A DNA stretch of 13,666 nt from an uncultured Pseudomonadota bacterium. GTDB taxonomy: Bacteria > Pseudomonadota > Gammaproteobacteria > Burkholderiales > SG8-39. Positions within the stretch are counted from its first letter, which is position 1. Every line of letters begins with the position of its first letter. Shown piece after piece: positions 5,987-13,351 of the stretch. Location: contig CAIVVS010000208.1 in the NCBI GenBank assembly GCA_903909415.1, forward strand, positions 1 through 13,666. Reading direction: 5' to 3'. A model generated the notes under the pieces. It did no database searches. It was not told the DNA's origin and saw nothing but the letters and a program-made list of their open reading frames with translations. The position numbers and the translations under genes were made by a program.

Positions 5987-6985
5987 ATGACCCATCCTGC
6001 CGCCTCCCGCCTGCTGCTGTCGTTCGGATTCGCCGCCGCCGCGCTGCTTGCGCACGCGCCTGCAGTTCACGCGCAGCAGGCCTGGCCCGCCAAGCCGATG
6101 CGCATGTACGTGCCCTTCCCGCCCGGCGGGCCGGCGGACATCATCGCGCGCACCGCGACGGCGCGGCTGGGCGAGGTGCTGGGCCATCAGATCGTGCTCG
6201 AGAACCGCGCCGGCGGCGGCGGCAACATCGCCGCCGAGGCCGCGGCCCGGTCGGCGCCCGACGGCTACACCCTGTTCCTGCTCTCCTCCGCGCTGGTGGC
6301 CAACCAGTTCCTGTACACCAAGTCCCCGGTGAACGTGCAGAAGGACTTCACCGCCATCGCCAACTTCGCCAGCTTCCCGCTGGTGCTGGCGGTACATCCC
6401 TCGCTGCCGGTCAAGTCGGTCCCGGACCTGATCGCGTTCGCCAAGGGCCGGCCCAACGCCATCAACTACGGCTCGGCCGGTTCCGGCGGCGGCGCGCACC
6501 TGGCGGCTGAGTCGTTCCGCGCGGGCGCCGGCATCGACATCGTGCACATCCCCTACAAGGGCACCGGCCCGGCGGTCACCGACCTGGTCGGCGGCCAGGT
6601 GGCGCTGATGTTCGCGAGCTACCCCTCCGTGATCGGGCACATCCGCGCGGGCAAGCTGGCCGCGCTGGGCGTGACCAGCAGCAAGCGCATGCCCGGCCTG
6701 CCCAACGTCCCGGCGATCGCCGAGGTCGGCGGCCCCGGGCTCAAGGGCTACGAGATCGCGTCCTGGTTCGGCATGGCCGGGCCCGCCGGGATGCCTGCCG
6801 ACATCGTCAACCGCCTGAACGCCGAGACCGCCAAGGTGCTGGTCGCCGCCGAGTTCCAGGAACGCCTCAGGACCGAGGGCGGCGAGGCGCTGGTCATGAA
6901 CCCGGCGCAGTTCTCCGAATTCATCCGCTCCGAGTCCGCCCGCTGGCAGAAGATCGTCAAGGACTCCGGTGCGAAGCTTGACTGA
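5987..6985 (+). CDS. Bug/TctC-type tripartite tricarboxylate transporter substrate-binding protein (first copy)
   Basis: A 332-residue periplasmic solute-binding protein. The signal peptide runs to about residue 29, with likely cleavage VHA|QQ. Then follow the hallmark blocks of the Bug family: MRMYVPFPPGGPADIIAR (38-55), the VLENRAGGGGNIAAEAAA loop, the PDGYTL turn, and the INYGSAGSGGGAHLAAE and DIVHIPYKGTGPAVTDLVGG segments that close around a carboxylate ligand in known structures. The ATG at 5987 has AAGGA at 5976-5980, six bases upstream, so I prefer it to earlier in-frame starts that would bury the signal peptide. No TctA/TctB genes are seen in the window, as is usual for orphan Bug proteins. 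It precedes a UbiD decarboxylase on the same strand, which hints at an aromatic or unsaturated carboxylate ligand; that link is inference. Its final codons are part of a 27-bp tandem repeat. Confidence 0.93.
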   Translation: MTHPAASRLLLSFGFAAAALLAHAPAVHAQQAWPAKPMRMYVPFPPGGPADIIARTATARLGEVLGHQIVLENRAGGGGNIAAEAAARSAPDGYTLFLLSSALVANQFLYTKSPVNVQKDFTAIANFASFPLVLAVHPSLPVKSVPDLIAFAKGRPNAINYGSAGSGGGAHLAAESFRAGAGIDIVHIPYKGTGPAVTDLVGGQVALMFASYPSVIGHIRAGKLAALGVTSSKRMPGLPNVPAIAEVGGPGLKGYEIASWFGMAGPAGMPADIVNRLNAETAKVLVAAEFQERLRTEGGEALVMNPAQFSEFIRSESARWQKIVKDSGAKLD

Positions 6986-7095
6986 GCACGTGTCCAGGCG
7001 AAGCTTGACTGAGCACGTGTCCAGACGAAGCTGGACTTAGCACGCGTCCGGACGAAGCTCGACTGAGCGCGCGTCCGGGCGAATCCGGATTGACG
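6971..7095 (+). repeat. 27-bp tandem repeat, four copies plus a partial fifth, beginning in the Bug gene's last codons
   Basis: Units lie at 6971-6997, 6998-7024, 7025-7051 and 7052-7078, with a decayed partial copy at 7079-7095. Units 1 and 2 are identical; units 3 and 4 differ at several positions. Each starts GCGAAGCTTGACTGA or a variant. In unit 1 these bases are the codons Ala-Lys-Leu-Asp-stop of the upstream gene; the later units repeat the same string (stop kept in units 2 and 4, TTA in unit 3) outside the gene. There are no spacers, so it is not a CRISPR array. Across the unit 2/3 border GTCCAG (7019-7024) and CTGGAC (7031-7036) can form a six-pair hairpin. The array fills most of the gap before the UbiD gene. 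Confidence 0.9.
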
Positions 7096-7135
7096 TTTTG
7101 CATCCCGACAGACAACCACCCACCGGAAAGACAGT

Positions 7136-8767
7136 ATGAAAGCCGACGACGCAAGCAACAAGCCCGCCCCCTTCACCGAGGGCTTCCGCGGATTCATCGA
7201 ACGCCTGCGCGAGGAAAACGAGCTGGTGGACCTGCGCCAGCCGGTGGACATCCGCCACATCGCCACGCTGGTGGACCAGTCGGACAAGGGCCTGATGTTC
7301 CACAACGTCATCGGCTACGACCGCCCGGTGGTGTCCGGCATCATCCGCTCGCAGAAGCGCGCCATCATGTCCATGGGCTGCGAGAACTACCGCCAGATCG
7401 AGGACAAGCTCAACCACGGCATCAACAACCCGATCAACCCGCGCCGCGTGGCCACGTCCCCGACCAAGGAAGTGGTCATGAAGGGCGACGACGTCGACCT
7501 GTTCAAGCTGCCCATCCCGATGTCGTCCATCTATGACGGCGGCCCGATGATCACCGCCGGCATCGTGATCGCGCGCGACCCGGAGTACGGCATCAACGCC
7601 GGTATCTACCGCTTCATGGTCAAGGAGAAGTCCCTGACCGGCATCGACATCGTCACGCCGAACAACATGCGCATGTTCGCGCAGCGCGCCTTCGAGGCGG
7701 GTCGCCCCTGCCCGATCTCGATCTCCATCGGCAACCACCCGATGGAGATCATGGGCGCCGGCTACCGCGCCCCGATCGGCATGGACGAACTGGCGATCGC
7801 CGGCGGCATCCGCGGCTGCCCGGTGGACCTGGCCCCGTGCGAGACCATCGACCTGCCCTACGTCGCGGACTCCGAGATCGTGCTCGAGGCCGAGATCATG
7901 CCCACCGGCTGGACCCAGCCCGAGGGGCGCTTCGGCGAGTTCACCGGCCTGATGGGCGGCCTGCACTGGAACCCGACGGTGCGCATCAAGGCGGTGCTGA
8001 TGCGCCGCGACGCGATGTACTACGCGCTGCACATGCCCTGGGAGAACACCTGGCTGGCCGCGCCCACCCGCTACCAGGCGATCCGCACCGCGGTGAAGAC
8101 CGCCGGCATCCAGGTCAAGGACATCAACGTCACCCTGGGCGGGCGCGCCTTCTGGCACGCCATCATCTCGATCAAGAAGCAGCCGGGCGAAGGCAAGAAC
8201 GCGCTGATCGCCGCGCTGTCGGTGATGGACCTGAAGCACGTGGTGGTGGTGGACGACGACATCGACGTGTTCAACCCGACCGAGGTGGAATGGGCCATCG
8301 CCACCCGCGTCCAGGGCGACCGCGACATCATCATCATCCCCGAGTCGCGCGCCAAGCCGCTGGACCCGAGCCTGTCGCCCACGCCGCACGGCGTGGTGCC
8401 CACCGGCGCCAAGGTCGGCATCGACGCGACCATCTCGGAGAACATCCCCAAGGAGCGCTTCGAGCGTATCTCCTACGCCTACTTCGACCGCGCCAAGATC
8501 GGCGATTACGTCGCCGGCAAGGCCGATCCGGTGGTGGTGGCCAAGCCCGACGCGGTGGCGGAACTCGCCGAGAAGATCCTCGCCCTGATCGACAAGGCGC
8601 CCCTGTACTACTCGGACATCGCCGAGAAGTTCTCCGACTACGACTTCCAGACGGTGGCGCGCGCCTTCGGCAAGCTGCACGTCGAGCAGAAGCTCTGGCA
8701 GGACCCCAAGGGCAAGATGTGCGTGCGCGGCTCGGCCTTCGCGGCCAAGCTGCCTGCGCGGGGATAA
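7136..8767 (+). CDS. UbiD-family (prenylated-FMN dependent) decarboxylase with C-terminal extension
   Basis: A 543-residue UbiD-type enzyme; the family reversibly decarboxylates aromatic or alpha,beta-unsaturated acids using prenylated FMN. The catalytic triad is present: R159 (GIYR), E263 and E268 (PEGRFGE). The spacing is the same as R173, E277 and E282 of Aspergillus niger Fdc1. N154 and E218 fit two of the three metal ligands of that enzyme, but the equivalent of its His191 is Asn in this protein (TPNNMRM, 175-180). Further UbiD blocks are VVVDDDIDVFNPTEVEWAIATR (370-391) and TGAKVGIDAT (423-432). Residues from about 475 to the end (AELAEKILALIDKAPL, then FSDYDFQTVARAFGKLH) form an extra tail that looks like a small winged helix. 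GGAAAG lies five bases before the ATG. No UbiX-type prenyltransferase is seen here, so the cofactor must be made elsewhere. The substrate is unknown; the Bug gene just upstream suggests an imported carboxylate. Confidence 0.92.
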   Translation: MKADDASNKPAPFTEGFRGFIERLREENELVDLRQPVDIRHIATLVDQSDKGLMFHNVIGYDRPVVSGIIRSQKRAIMSMGCENYRQIEDKLNHGINNPINPRRVATSPTKEVVMKGDDVDLFKLPIPMSSIYDGGPMITAGIVIARDPEYGINAGIYRFMVKEKSLTGIDIVTPNNMRMFAQRAFEAGRPCPISISIGNHPMEIMGAGYRAPIGMDELAIAGGIRGCPVDLAPCETIDLPYVADSEIVLEAEIMPTGWTQPEGRFGEFTGLMGGLHWNPTVRIKAVLMRRDAMYYALHMPWENTWLAAPTRYQAIRTAVKTAGIQVKDINVTLGGRAFWHAIISIKKQPGEGKNALIAALSVMDLKHVVVVDDDIDVFNPTEVEWAIATRVQGDRDIIIIPESRAKPLDPSLSPTPHGVVPTGAKVGIDATISENIPKERFERISYAYFDRAKIGDYVAGKADPVVVAKPDAVAELAEKILALIDKAPLYYSDIAEKFSDYDFQTVARAFGKLHVEQKLWQDPKGKMCVRGSAFAAKLPARG

Positions 8768-8797
8768 GCCCGCTGCGCATCACGGCGCGGCATCAAC

Positions 8798-8825
8798 GAA
8801 AACGGGCGCCGCGGCGCCCGTTTTC
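8798..8825. terminator. Bidirectional rho-independent terminator between UbiD and second Bug gene
   Basis: Positions 8798-8825 form a perfect 28-base palindrome: GAAAACGGGCGCC pairs with its reverse complement GGCGCCCGTTTTC around two central bases. The G+C-rich stem is flanked by A on one side and TTTT on the other, so it works for both converging genes, the UbiD gene ending 31 bases before and the Bug gene ending 37 bases after. Confidence 0.88.
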
Positions 8826-8861
8826 CGTTGCGGCGGCGGTTCGCCGCGCCTGCGAGCCGGC

Positions 8862-9836
8862 TCAGTCCGCCTTGGCCCCGATGCGCTTGACGATGGCGCC
8901 GTAGCGCGCCGTGTCCGCCGCGATCAGCCGGGCCAGGTCCTCCGGCGAGCCGGTGACGATGTCCGCGGCCTGCGAGGAGATCGCCTTGACCACGTCCGGA
9001 TGGCGGATCGCCTTCACCAGTTCCTCGTTCACCCGGCGCAGCAGCGCATCCGGCGTCTTCGCCGGGAGGAAGAACGCGAACCACTGGTCGAATTCCACGC
9101 CCTTGATGCCCAGCTCGAGCAGCGTGGGCACCTCGGGCAGCACCGGCGAGCGGGCATTGCCCGCGTAGGCCAGCGCGCGCAGCTTGCCGTCGCGCAGGAA
9201 GGCGCGCGAGGAGATGTAGGACGCGAACAGCAGGTCGGTCCGGCCGGCGACGGTCTCGGCCACGGCTGGGGCGCCGCCCTTCATCGGGATGTGCACCATG
9301 GGCACGTCCGTCGCCGAGCGGAGCATCTCGCCGAGGAAATGCCCCGCCGTCCCCTGCCCCTGGGACGCGAAGCTGAGGCCGCCCGGCTTGGTGCGCGCCA
9401 GCTGCAGGAGGTCCTTGACGTTCTTCGCCGGGCTGTCCGCCGGCACCACCAGGAAACTCAGGAAGGACATGAAGGTGGTCACCGGGCGGAAGTCGTTCAC
9501 CGGGTCGTACTCGAGCTTGCTGCGCAGGTGCACGTCGATCGCGGCGCTGCCTACGTGCCCGATGAACAGGGTGTGCCCGTCCGGCGCGGCCGCCTTCGCG
9601 GCCAGCGCGCCGGCCACGCCGCCCGCGCCGGGCCGGTTGTCCACCACCACCGACTGCCCGACCTGCTCGGCCAGCTGTTTGGCGATGATGCGCGCGGTAA
9701 CATCGGTGCCGCCCCCCGGCGGGAAGGGAACGATGAAGGTGATCGCCTTCGACGGCCAGGCTTGCGCGAGTGCCGGCGGGGCGCCCAGCAAGGCCAGCAT
9801 CAAGGACAGCGTGGTCAGTCGGATCAGCGTCATCAT
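8862..9836 (-). CDS. Bug/TctC-type tripartite tricarboxylate transporter substrate-binding protein (second copy)
   Basis: A 324-residue periplasmic binding protein. The signal peptide ends near residue 24 (ALA|QA). It shows the family blocks ITFIVPFPPGGGTDVTAR, VVVDNRPGAGGVAGALAA, PDGHTLFIG, LSFASQGQGTAGHFLGE and VHIPMKGGAPAVAETVAGR, and ends in GAKAD much as the other Bug protein ends in GAKLD. It differs widely from the first copy (5987-6985) in the ligand-facing loops, so the two probably bind different carboxylates and are not a recent duplication. Two adjacent ATG codons at 9836 and 9833 are possible starts; the site upstream (GAGG, more than ten bases away) is weak. The much longer open frame upstream reads antisense through the ThDP gene and is not coding. 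The gene converges on the UbiD gene and is divergent from the ThDP enzyme gene across 96 bases. No TctAB partner is present. Confidence 0.93.
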   Translation of the reverse strand: MMTLIRLTTLSLMLALLGAPPALAQAWPSKAITFIVPFPPGGGTDVTARIIAKQLAEQVGQSVVVDNRPGAGGVAGALAAKAAAPDGHTLFIGHVGSAAIDVHLRSKLEYDPVNDFRPVTTFMSFLSFLVVPADSPAKNVKDLLQLARTKPGGLSFASQGQGTAGHFLGEMLRSATDVPMVHIPMKGGAPAVAETVAGRTDLLFASYISSRAFLRDGKLRALAYAGNARSPVLPEVPTLLELGIKGVEFDQWFAFFLPAKTPDALLRRVNEELVKAIRHPDVVKAISSQAADIVTGSPEDLARLIAADTARYGAIVKRIGAKAD

Positions 9837-9932
9837 GGTATCGGCTTGCCTCGCCCAAGTTATGTCGGATCGGAGTCCAACAATGTTACACCCAGCCAAA
9901 TCCCCCTTGCCCCCCTGCCCCGGAACCGCGCC
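9837..9932. promoter_or_regulatory. Divergent control region between second Bug gene and ThDP gene
   Basis: This 96-base gap must hold the promoters of both genes, and its middle is richer in A+T than the surroundings. I see a direct repeat TCGGATCGGA (9865-9874) but no pair of boxes that matches the sigma70 consensus well on either strand, so exact promoters are not called. A modest Shine-Dalgarno GGAA (9922-9925) precedes the ThDP start by seven bases. Confidence 0.4.
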
Positions 9933-11645
9933 ATGAGCGGGGAACGCACCGACGGCGGCGAACTGGTCCTGCAAGGCCTGCGCGACCTGGGCATCGAGTA
10001 CGTGTTTTCCTCGCCCGGCTCGGAATGGGGCCCGGTCTGGGAGGCGTTCGCACGCCAGCAGGTGTCCTCCACGCCCGGACCAACCTACCTGCAATGCGGC
10101 CACGAGACCTTGGCGGTGGACCTGGCCATCGGCTACACCGCGATCACCGGGCGCATGCAGGCGGTGCTGCTGCACGCCGGCGCCGGCCTGCTGCAGGGCG
10201 CGCTTGGCCTGAACGCGGCGCGCGTGTCGGGCACGCCCATGGTGGTGATGTCCGGCGAGTCGCTGGGCTACGGCGAGGACCCGGCCTTCGACCCGGGTTC
10301 GCAGTGGTACGGCTTCCTCGGCGTGGTCGGCGGGCCGCAGCGCCTGGTCGAGCCGCTGGTGAAATGGGGCACGCAGGCCGGCAGTGTGCATACCCTGCGC
10401 GAGATGGTGGTGCGCGCCGGCGAGATGGCGCAGCGCGTGCCCGCCGGTCCGACCTTCCTCAACGTGCCGATCGAAGTGATGATGGCCGGGTGCCCGGCGC
10501 CGCAAGCGCGCAAGGCCGTGCCGCCGGCGCCGAAGTCCCAGCCGCTGCCGGCCGAGATCGCGCGCATCGCCACCCTGCTCGCCGCGGCGCGCCATCCGCT
10601 GATTGCCGCCGAATCCGCCGGGCGCGAGCGCGCGACCTACGACGCGCTGGGCGCGCTGGCCGAGCTGCTGGCGATTCCCGTGGTCGAAAGCCCCTTCACC
10701 ACCGCGACCAACTTCCCAAAGGACAACCCGCTGCACGCGGGTGTCGGGATGGAGCCGCACCTGGCCCGCACCGACTTCGTGATGGTGGTGCGCAACCGCG
10801 CGCCCTGGTACCCGCCGTCCAACCTCCCGAAGTCGGCCCGCGTCGTGGTGATTGACGAGGCGCCGATCAAGGGCCACATGGTCCACCAGGTGCAGGCGGC
10901 GGACGATTACCTGGAAGGCGATGTCGCCACCACGCTCGCGCTGCTGGCCGAGGCGGTGCGCGGTCTGAAGGTCGATGCGGCGGCGGTGGCCGAACGCCGC
11001 AAGCTCGCGGCCGAGGCGCATGCGGCGGCGCGCGCGCAGGAACAGGCGCTGGTCGCGAAGGCAAGGCAATCCGCGGGCATCACCGCGATCAACCTGTGCG
11101 CGACCCTGGGCGAGGTGCTCCCCGGGAACACGATTTACCTGGACGAAACCACCAGCCAGCGCGGCCTGAACTACAAGCACATCGGCTTCAGCGGCCTGCA
11201 TTCGTTCCTGCGCGTGCCCACCGGCCTCGGCCAGTGCCTGGGCGTGGGCCTGGGCGTGAAGATGGCGGCGCCGGACCGTCCGGTGGCCTGCCTGGTCGGC
11301 GACGGATCCCTCCTCTACAACCCGGTGCTGCCGGCGCTTTCCCTGGCGCGTGACCTCGGCCGTCCGCTCATCGTGGTGGTGTTCAACAACGGCGGCTACA
11401 GGAGCATGGCGTCCAACCACGCGAGCTTCTACCCGGACGGGATCGCGAAACGCAGCGGCATCTTCGTCGGCGAGACCCTGAACCCGGTGGACTGCGGGCC
11501 GCTGGCGGCGTCCGTGGGCGCGGTGGGCATCCGCGTGGAGGCCGCGGCGGAACTGCCCGCCGCCATTCAGCGCGCGCTGGAGGCCAACCGCGAGGGCCGC
11601 AGCGCGATCCTGGACGTGGTGCTGCAGGGGCCGGGCGCCCGTTAG
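9933..11645 (+). CDS. Thiamine-diphosphate-dependent enzyme (acetolactate synthase-like fold)
   Basis: A 570-residue ThDP enzyme of the acetolactate synthase/benzoylformate decarboxylase superfamily, of normal length. The PYR domain (about 1-180) contains the catalytic Glu in CGHETLAVDLAIGYTAITGR (55-74, E58), which activates the cofactor. A central domain with IPVVESPFTTATNFPKDNPL (248-267) follows. The PP domain has the ThDP/Mg motif GDGS (456-459) ending in VVVFNN (481-486), plus NYKHIGFSGLHS and TGLGQCLGVGLG. Such enzymes decarboxylate or join 2-oxo acids. The motif SPGSEWGPVWEAF (27-39) at the start and the HE pair differ from true acetolactate synthases (usually an EQ-type or EHxA-type motif), and no regulatory small subunit lies next to it, so a catabolic role is more likely than branched-chain synthesis. 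The start at 9933 fits the family; the frame upstream is antisense to the Bug gene. Substrate unknown. Confidence 0.88.
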   Translation: MSGERTDGGELVLQGLRDLGIEYVFSSPGSEWGPVWEAFARQQVSSTPGPTYLQCGHETLAVDLAIGYTAITGRMQAVLLHAGAGLLQGALGLNAARVSGTPMVVMSGESLGYGEDPAFDPGSQWYGFLGVVGGPQRLVEPLVKWGTQAGSVHTLREMVVRAGEMAQRVPAGPTFLNVPIEVMMAGCPAPQARKAVPPAPKSQPLPAEIARIATLLAAARHPLIAAESAGRERATYDALGALAELLAIPVVESPFTTATNFPKDNPLHAGVGMEPHLARTDFVMVVRNRAPWYPPSNLPKSARVVVIDEAPIKGHMVHQVQAADDYLEGDVATTLALLAEAVRGLKVDAAAVAERRKLAAEAHAAARAQEQALVAKARQSAGITAINLCATLGEVLPGNTIYLDETTSQRGLNYKHIGFSGLHSFLRVPTGLGQCLGVGLGVKMAAPDRPVACLVGDGSLLYNPVLPALSLARDLGRPLIVVVFNNGGYRSMASNHASFYPDGIAKRSGIFVGETLNPVDCGPLAASVGAVGIRVEAAAELPAAIQRALEANREGRSAILDVVLQGPGAR

Positions 11646-11665
11646 CGGGTCCCGAAAGTACCCGC
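11645..11665. terminator. Possible short hairpin between convergent genes
   Basis: GCGGGT (11645-11650) and ACCCGC (11660-11665) form a six-pair G+C-rich stem around nine bases, between the ThDP stop codon and the stop of the dioxygenase beta subunit. There is no T-run on either side, so termination is uncertain. Confidence 0.3.
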
Positions 11666-11668
11666 GGC

Positions 11669-12157
11669 TCAGAGCGGCAGGTGCGAGCCGCCGGAGTCTG
11701 AAGGGAACATCCGCGTGGACAGCAGTACCCGCCGGCTGGCGATGCGCCACTGCCCTGCTTCCTCGACCACCTGGTCCTCGTAGCGGCCAGCGGCGAACAG
11801 GGCTGACTGGCCGGACGGCGCGGTGCGCACCACCAGCACGGTGCTGGACACCTCGATCGCGCCCGACGAAGCGGGCTCGATGGTCGCGACGGCCACCTGC
11901 CGCAGCAGCTCGCCGGGATCGCGTTCGTGCGACGGCAGGGTGCGGAACAGGGCCTCCATCGCCGCGCGGTCCAGGTCCATCCACACCATGTCGCGCCGCA
12001 GTTCCGGGCTGCGGGCGTGGATGGCATAGCGGAACTCGCGCGCGAACAGCGCCAGCCAGCCGGCGAAGTCCTCCCGGTCCAGCAGCAGCGCCGAGCGCGC
12101 CACCAGCGCGCGCAGCGCCTCGTTGCGCCCGGCCATGGGCAGGCCCGCGCCGCTCAT
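11669..12157 (-). CDS. Aromatic-ring-hydroxylating dioxygenase beta (small) subunit
   Basis: A 162-residue protein of the NTF2/SnoaL-like cone fold used by small subunits of Rieske ring-hydroxylating oxygenases; these subunits shape the alpha3-beta3 complex and carry no metal. Diagnostic parts are the N-terminal helix with LLDREDFAGWLALFAREFRY (25-44), MVWMDLDRAAMEALF, and the final strands AAGRYEDQVVEEAGQWRIA and SRRVLLSTRM (122-150), which match the usual G-Y-D-x-x-V and W-R-I-x-x-R pattern. I place the start at 12157, where ATG overlaps the stop of the alpha subunit gene as ATGA; an in-frame ATG at 12136 is possible and an earlier one at 12190 would overlap the alpha gene more. Translational coupling with the alpha subunit supports a 1:1 partner role. 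Confidence 0.87.
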   Translation of the reverse strand: MSGAGLPMAGRNEALRALVARSALLLDREDFAGWLALFAREFRYAIHARSPELRRDMVWMDLDRAAMEALFRTLPSHERDPGELLRQVAVATIEPASSGAIEVSSTVLVVRTAPSGQSALFAAGRYEDQVVEEAGQWRIASRRVLLSTRMFPSDSGGSHLPL

Positions 12158-13311
12158 GCGCCCTGCCCCAGCCCGAGCCGGCGGCACCACTCCGCATGGA
12201 AGTGGCGCAGCGAGGCATCCGACACGGCCGGTGCCGATCCGGCTTCACGGGCCACCACCGAATGGCGCAGGCTCCCGGACTGCATGGCGCGCATCTGCGC
12301 GGTGGTCGCCAGCGCGTCCTCGGGCACGTTGCGGCCGAACGGCCCCCAGAACTGGTTGTGGTCCTGCACGCGGCGCCGTCGGTCCTCGGCAGGCTCGCCC
12401 AGGATGCCCAGCCCGCGGCACTCCACCAGCACCCGGTCCGGTCCCAGCGGCGTGAGCCGGTCCAGCCTCAGGCAGGAGGCGCGCACGTTCACCAGCAGGT
12501 CGGGAAAGATGTGCGCGATGCGCGCCTCATTCGGTGCCAGTCCCGGCAGGGTCAGGTCGCGCGCATCCAGCTCGCTCTGGCGGTAGTCATGCGACGCGGG
12601 CGCGAAGGCCACATGGCCGTTCGGGAACGGCAGCAGCGCCCGTTCCAGCCAGGCCGCGGATTTCAGGCTGGAGGCGCGGTTCAGGGAATGCAGCCAGACG
12701 TGGTACAGCTCGACGTTGGTCGCGGCCCACAGCTTCCAGTTCGCCGCGACCTCGATGCGGTGGAAATGGAACACCTCCAGCGGCCGGGTATCCAGCACCT
12801 CGGCCACGCCGTCCAGGGCATGTCCGATGTAGTCGGCGAGCGACGGCGCACCATCGGCCAGGGTGACGAACACCAGTCCGTGGATTTCGTCCGCGCGGTA
12901 GGCGCGCAGGCCGAAGTCCCCCGTGCCCAGTCCCGCGTCGGCATAGCCGTCGGGCTGGGTGATGGACAGGCAGCGGCCCGTGGTGTCGAACACCCAGTGG
13001 TGGAACAGGCAGGTGAAGGCCTTGGCGTGGCCCGACGGCTCGCGCACCACGGTCGCCGCGCGATGCGGGCAGACGTTGAGCAGCGCGTCCACGCCGCCGT
13101 CCCGGTTGCGGACCACCACCAGCGGCGTGCTGCCCACCGTGGTGGTGATGAAGTCCCCGGGCCGCGGCAGTTCGCTCGCATGTGCGACGAACACCCAGGA
13201 CCGGCCGAAGATCCTCTCCATCTCCAGTTCAAGGTAGCGCGGGTCGACGTACACCGCGTTGGCGATGGTGTAGCGCTCGGGCAGCGCGCCGCCTGGGGAA
13301 TCGGCATTCAC
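12154..13311 (-). CDS. Rieske aromatic-ring-hydroxylating dioxygenase alpha subunit
   Basis: A 385-residue catalytic subunit, expected to insert oxygen into an aromatic or related substrate at a mononuclear iron fed by a Rieske 2Fe-2S cluster. The cluster ligands are C81 and H83 (NVCPHRA) and C101 and H104 (CLFHHW, where CxYHGW is usual). The mononuclear site lies in NWKLWAATNVELYHVWLHSLN (191-211): H204, H208, with D332 (NVPEDA) as the likely third ligand. The residue that usually bridges the two centres is an Asp; here it is E201. The two His are three residues apart, not the usual four. The gene starts with GTG at 13311, backed by GGGAGG seven bases upstream; an ATG four bases inside is out of frame. 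It lies 40 bases after the hydrolase gene and overlaps the beta-subunit gene. No ferredoxin or reductase gene is visible, so electrons must come from elsewhere. Confidence 0.92.
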   Translation of the reverse strand: MNADSPGGALPERYTIANAVYVDPRYLELEMERIFGRSWVFVAHASELPRPGDFITTTVGSTPLVVVRNRDGGVDALLNVCPHRAATVVREPSGHAKAFTCLFHHWVFDTTGRCLSITQPDGYADAGLGTGDFGLRAYRADEIHGLVFVTLADGAPSLADYIGHALDGVAEVLDTRPLEVFHFHRIEVAANWKLWAATNVELYHVWLHSLNRASSLKSAAWLERALLPFPNGHVAFAPASHDYRQSELDARDLTLPGLAPNEARIAHIFPDLLVNVRASCLRLDRLTPLGPDRVLVECRGLGILGEPAEDRRRRVQDHNQFWGPFGRNVPEDALATTAQMRAMQSGSLRHSVVAREAGSAPAVSDASLRHFHAEWCRRLGLGQGA

Positions 13312-13318
13312 GCGAGGT

Positions 13319-13324
13319 CCTCCC
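13319..13324 (-). promoter_or_regulatory. Shine-Dalgarno GGGAGG deciding a GTG start
   Basis: On the minus strand AGGGAGGA stands seven bases before the GTG at 13311-13309, which opens the Rieske alpha frame. The nearby ATG at 13307-13305 is in another frame. Confidence 0.65.
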
Positions 13325-13351
13325 TGTCCATGGCGCTGTCCGCCCGGTGGA

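Noticed and set aside
6971..7095. CRISPR array
   Set aside because: Repeats are directly adjacent with no unique spacers, and no cas genes are present.
6748..7311. Minus-strand frame with nine-residue repeats (ARTRAQSSF-like)
   Set aside because: The periodic peptide is only the translation of the 27-bp DNA repeat read antisense; the flanks are shadows of the Bug and UbiD genes.
7037..8680. A minus-strand frame of 547 codons opposite the UbiD gene
   Set aside because: It mirrors the UbiD codons, is full of Asp, His, Arg and Val, and matches no family.
9000..9932. N-terminal extension of the ThDP gene
   Set aside because: The added 311 codons are antisense to the second Bug gene and give low-complexity Arg/His-rich sequence. 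The ThDP family starts at 9933.
8862..12248. A minus-strand open frame of 1128 codons
   Set aside because: Only the last 324 codons are a real protein with signal peptide and Bug motifs. The rest runs antisense through the ThDP gene, is rich in His, Arg, Ala and Gly, and has no family pattern, as expected for the shadow of a G+C-rich gene.
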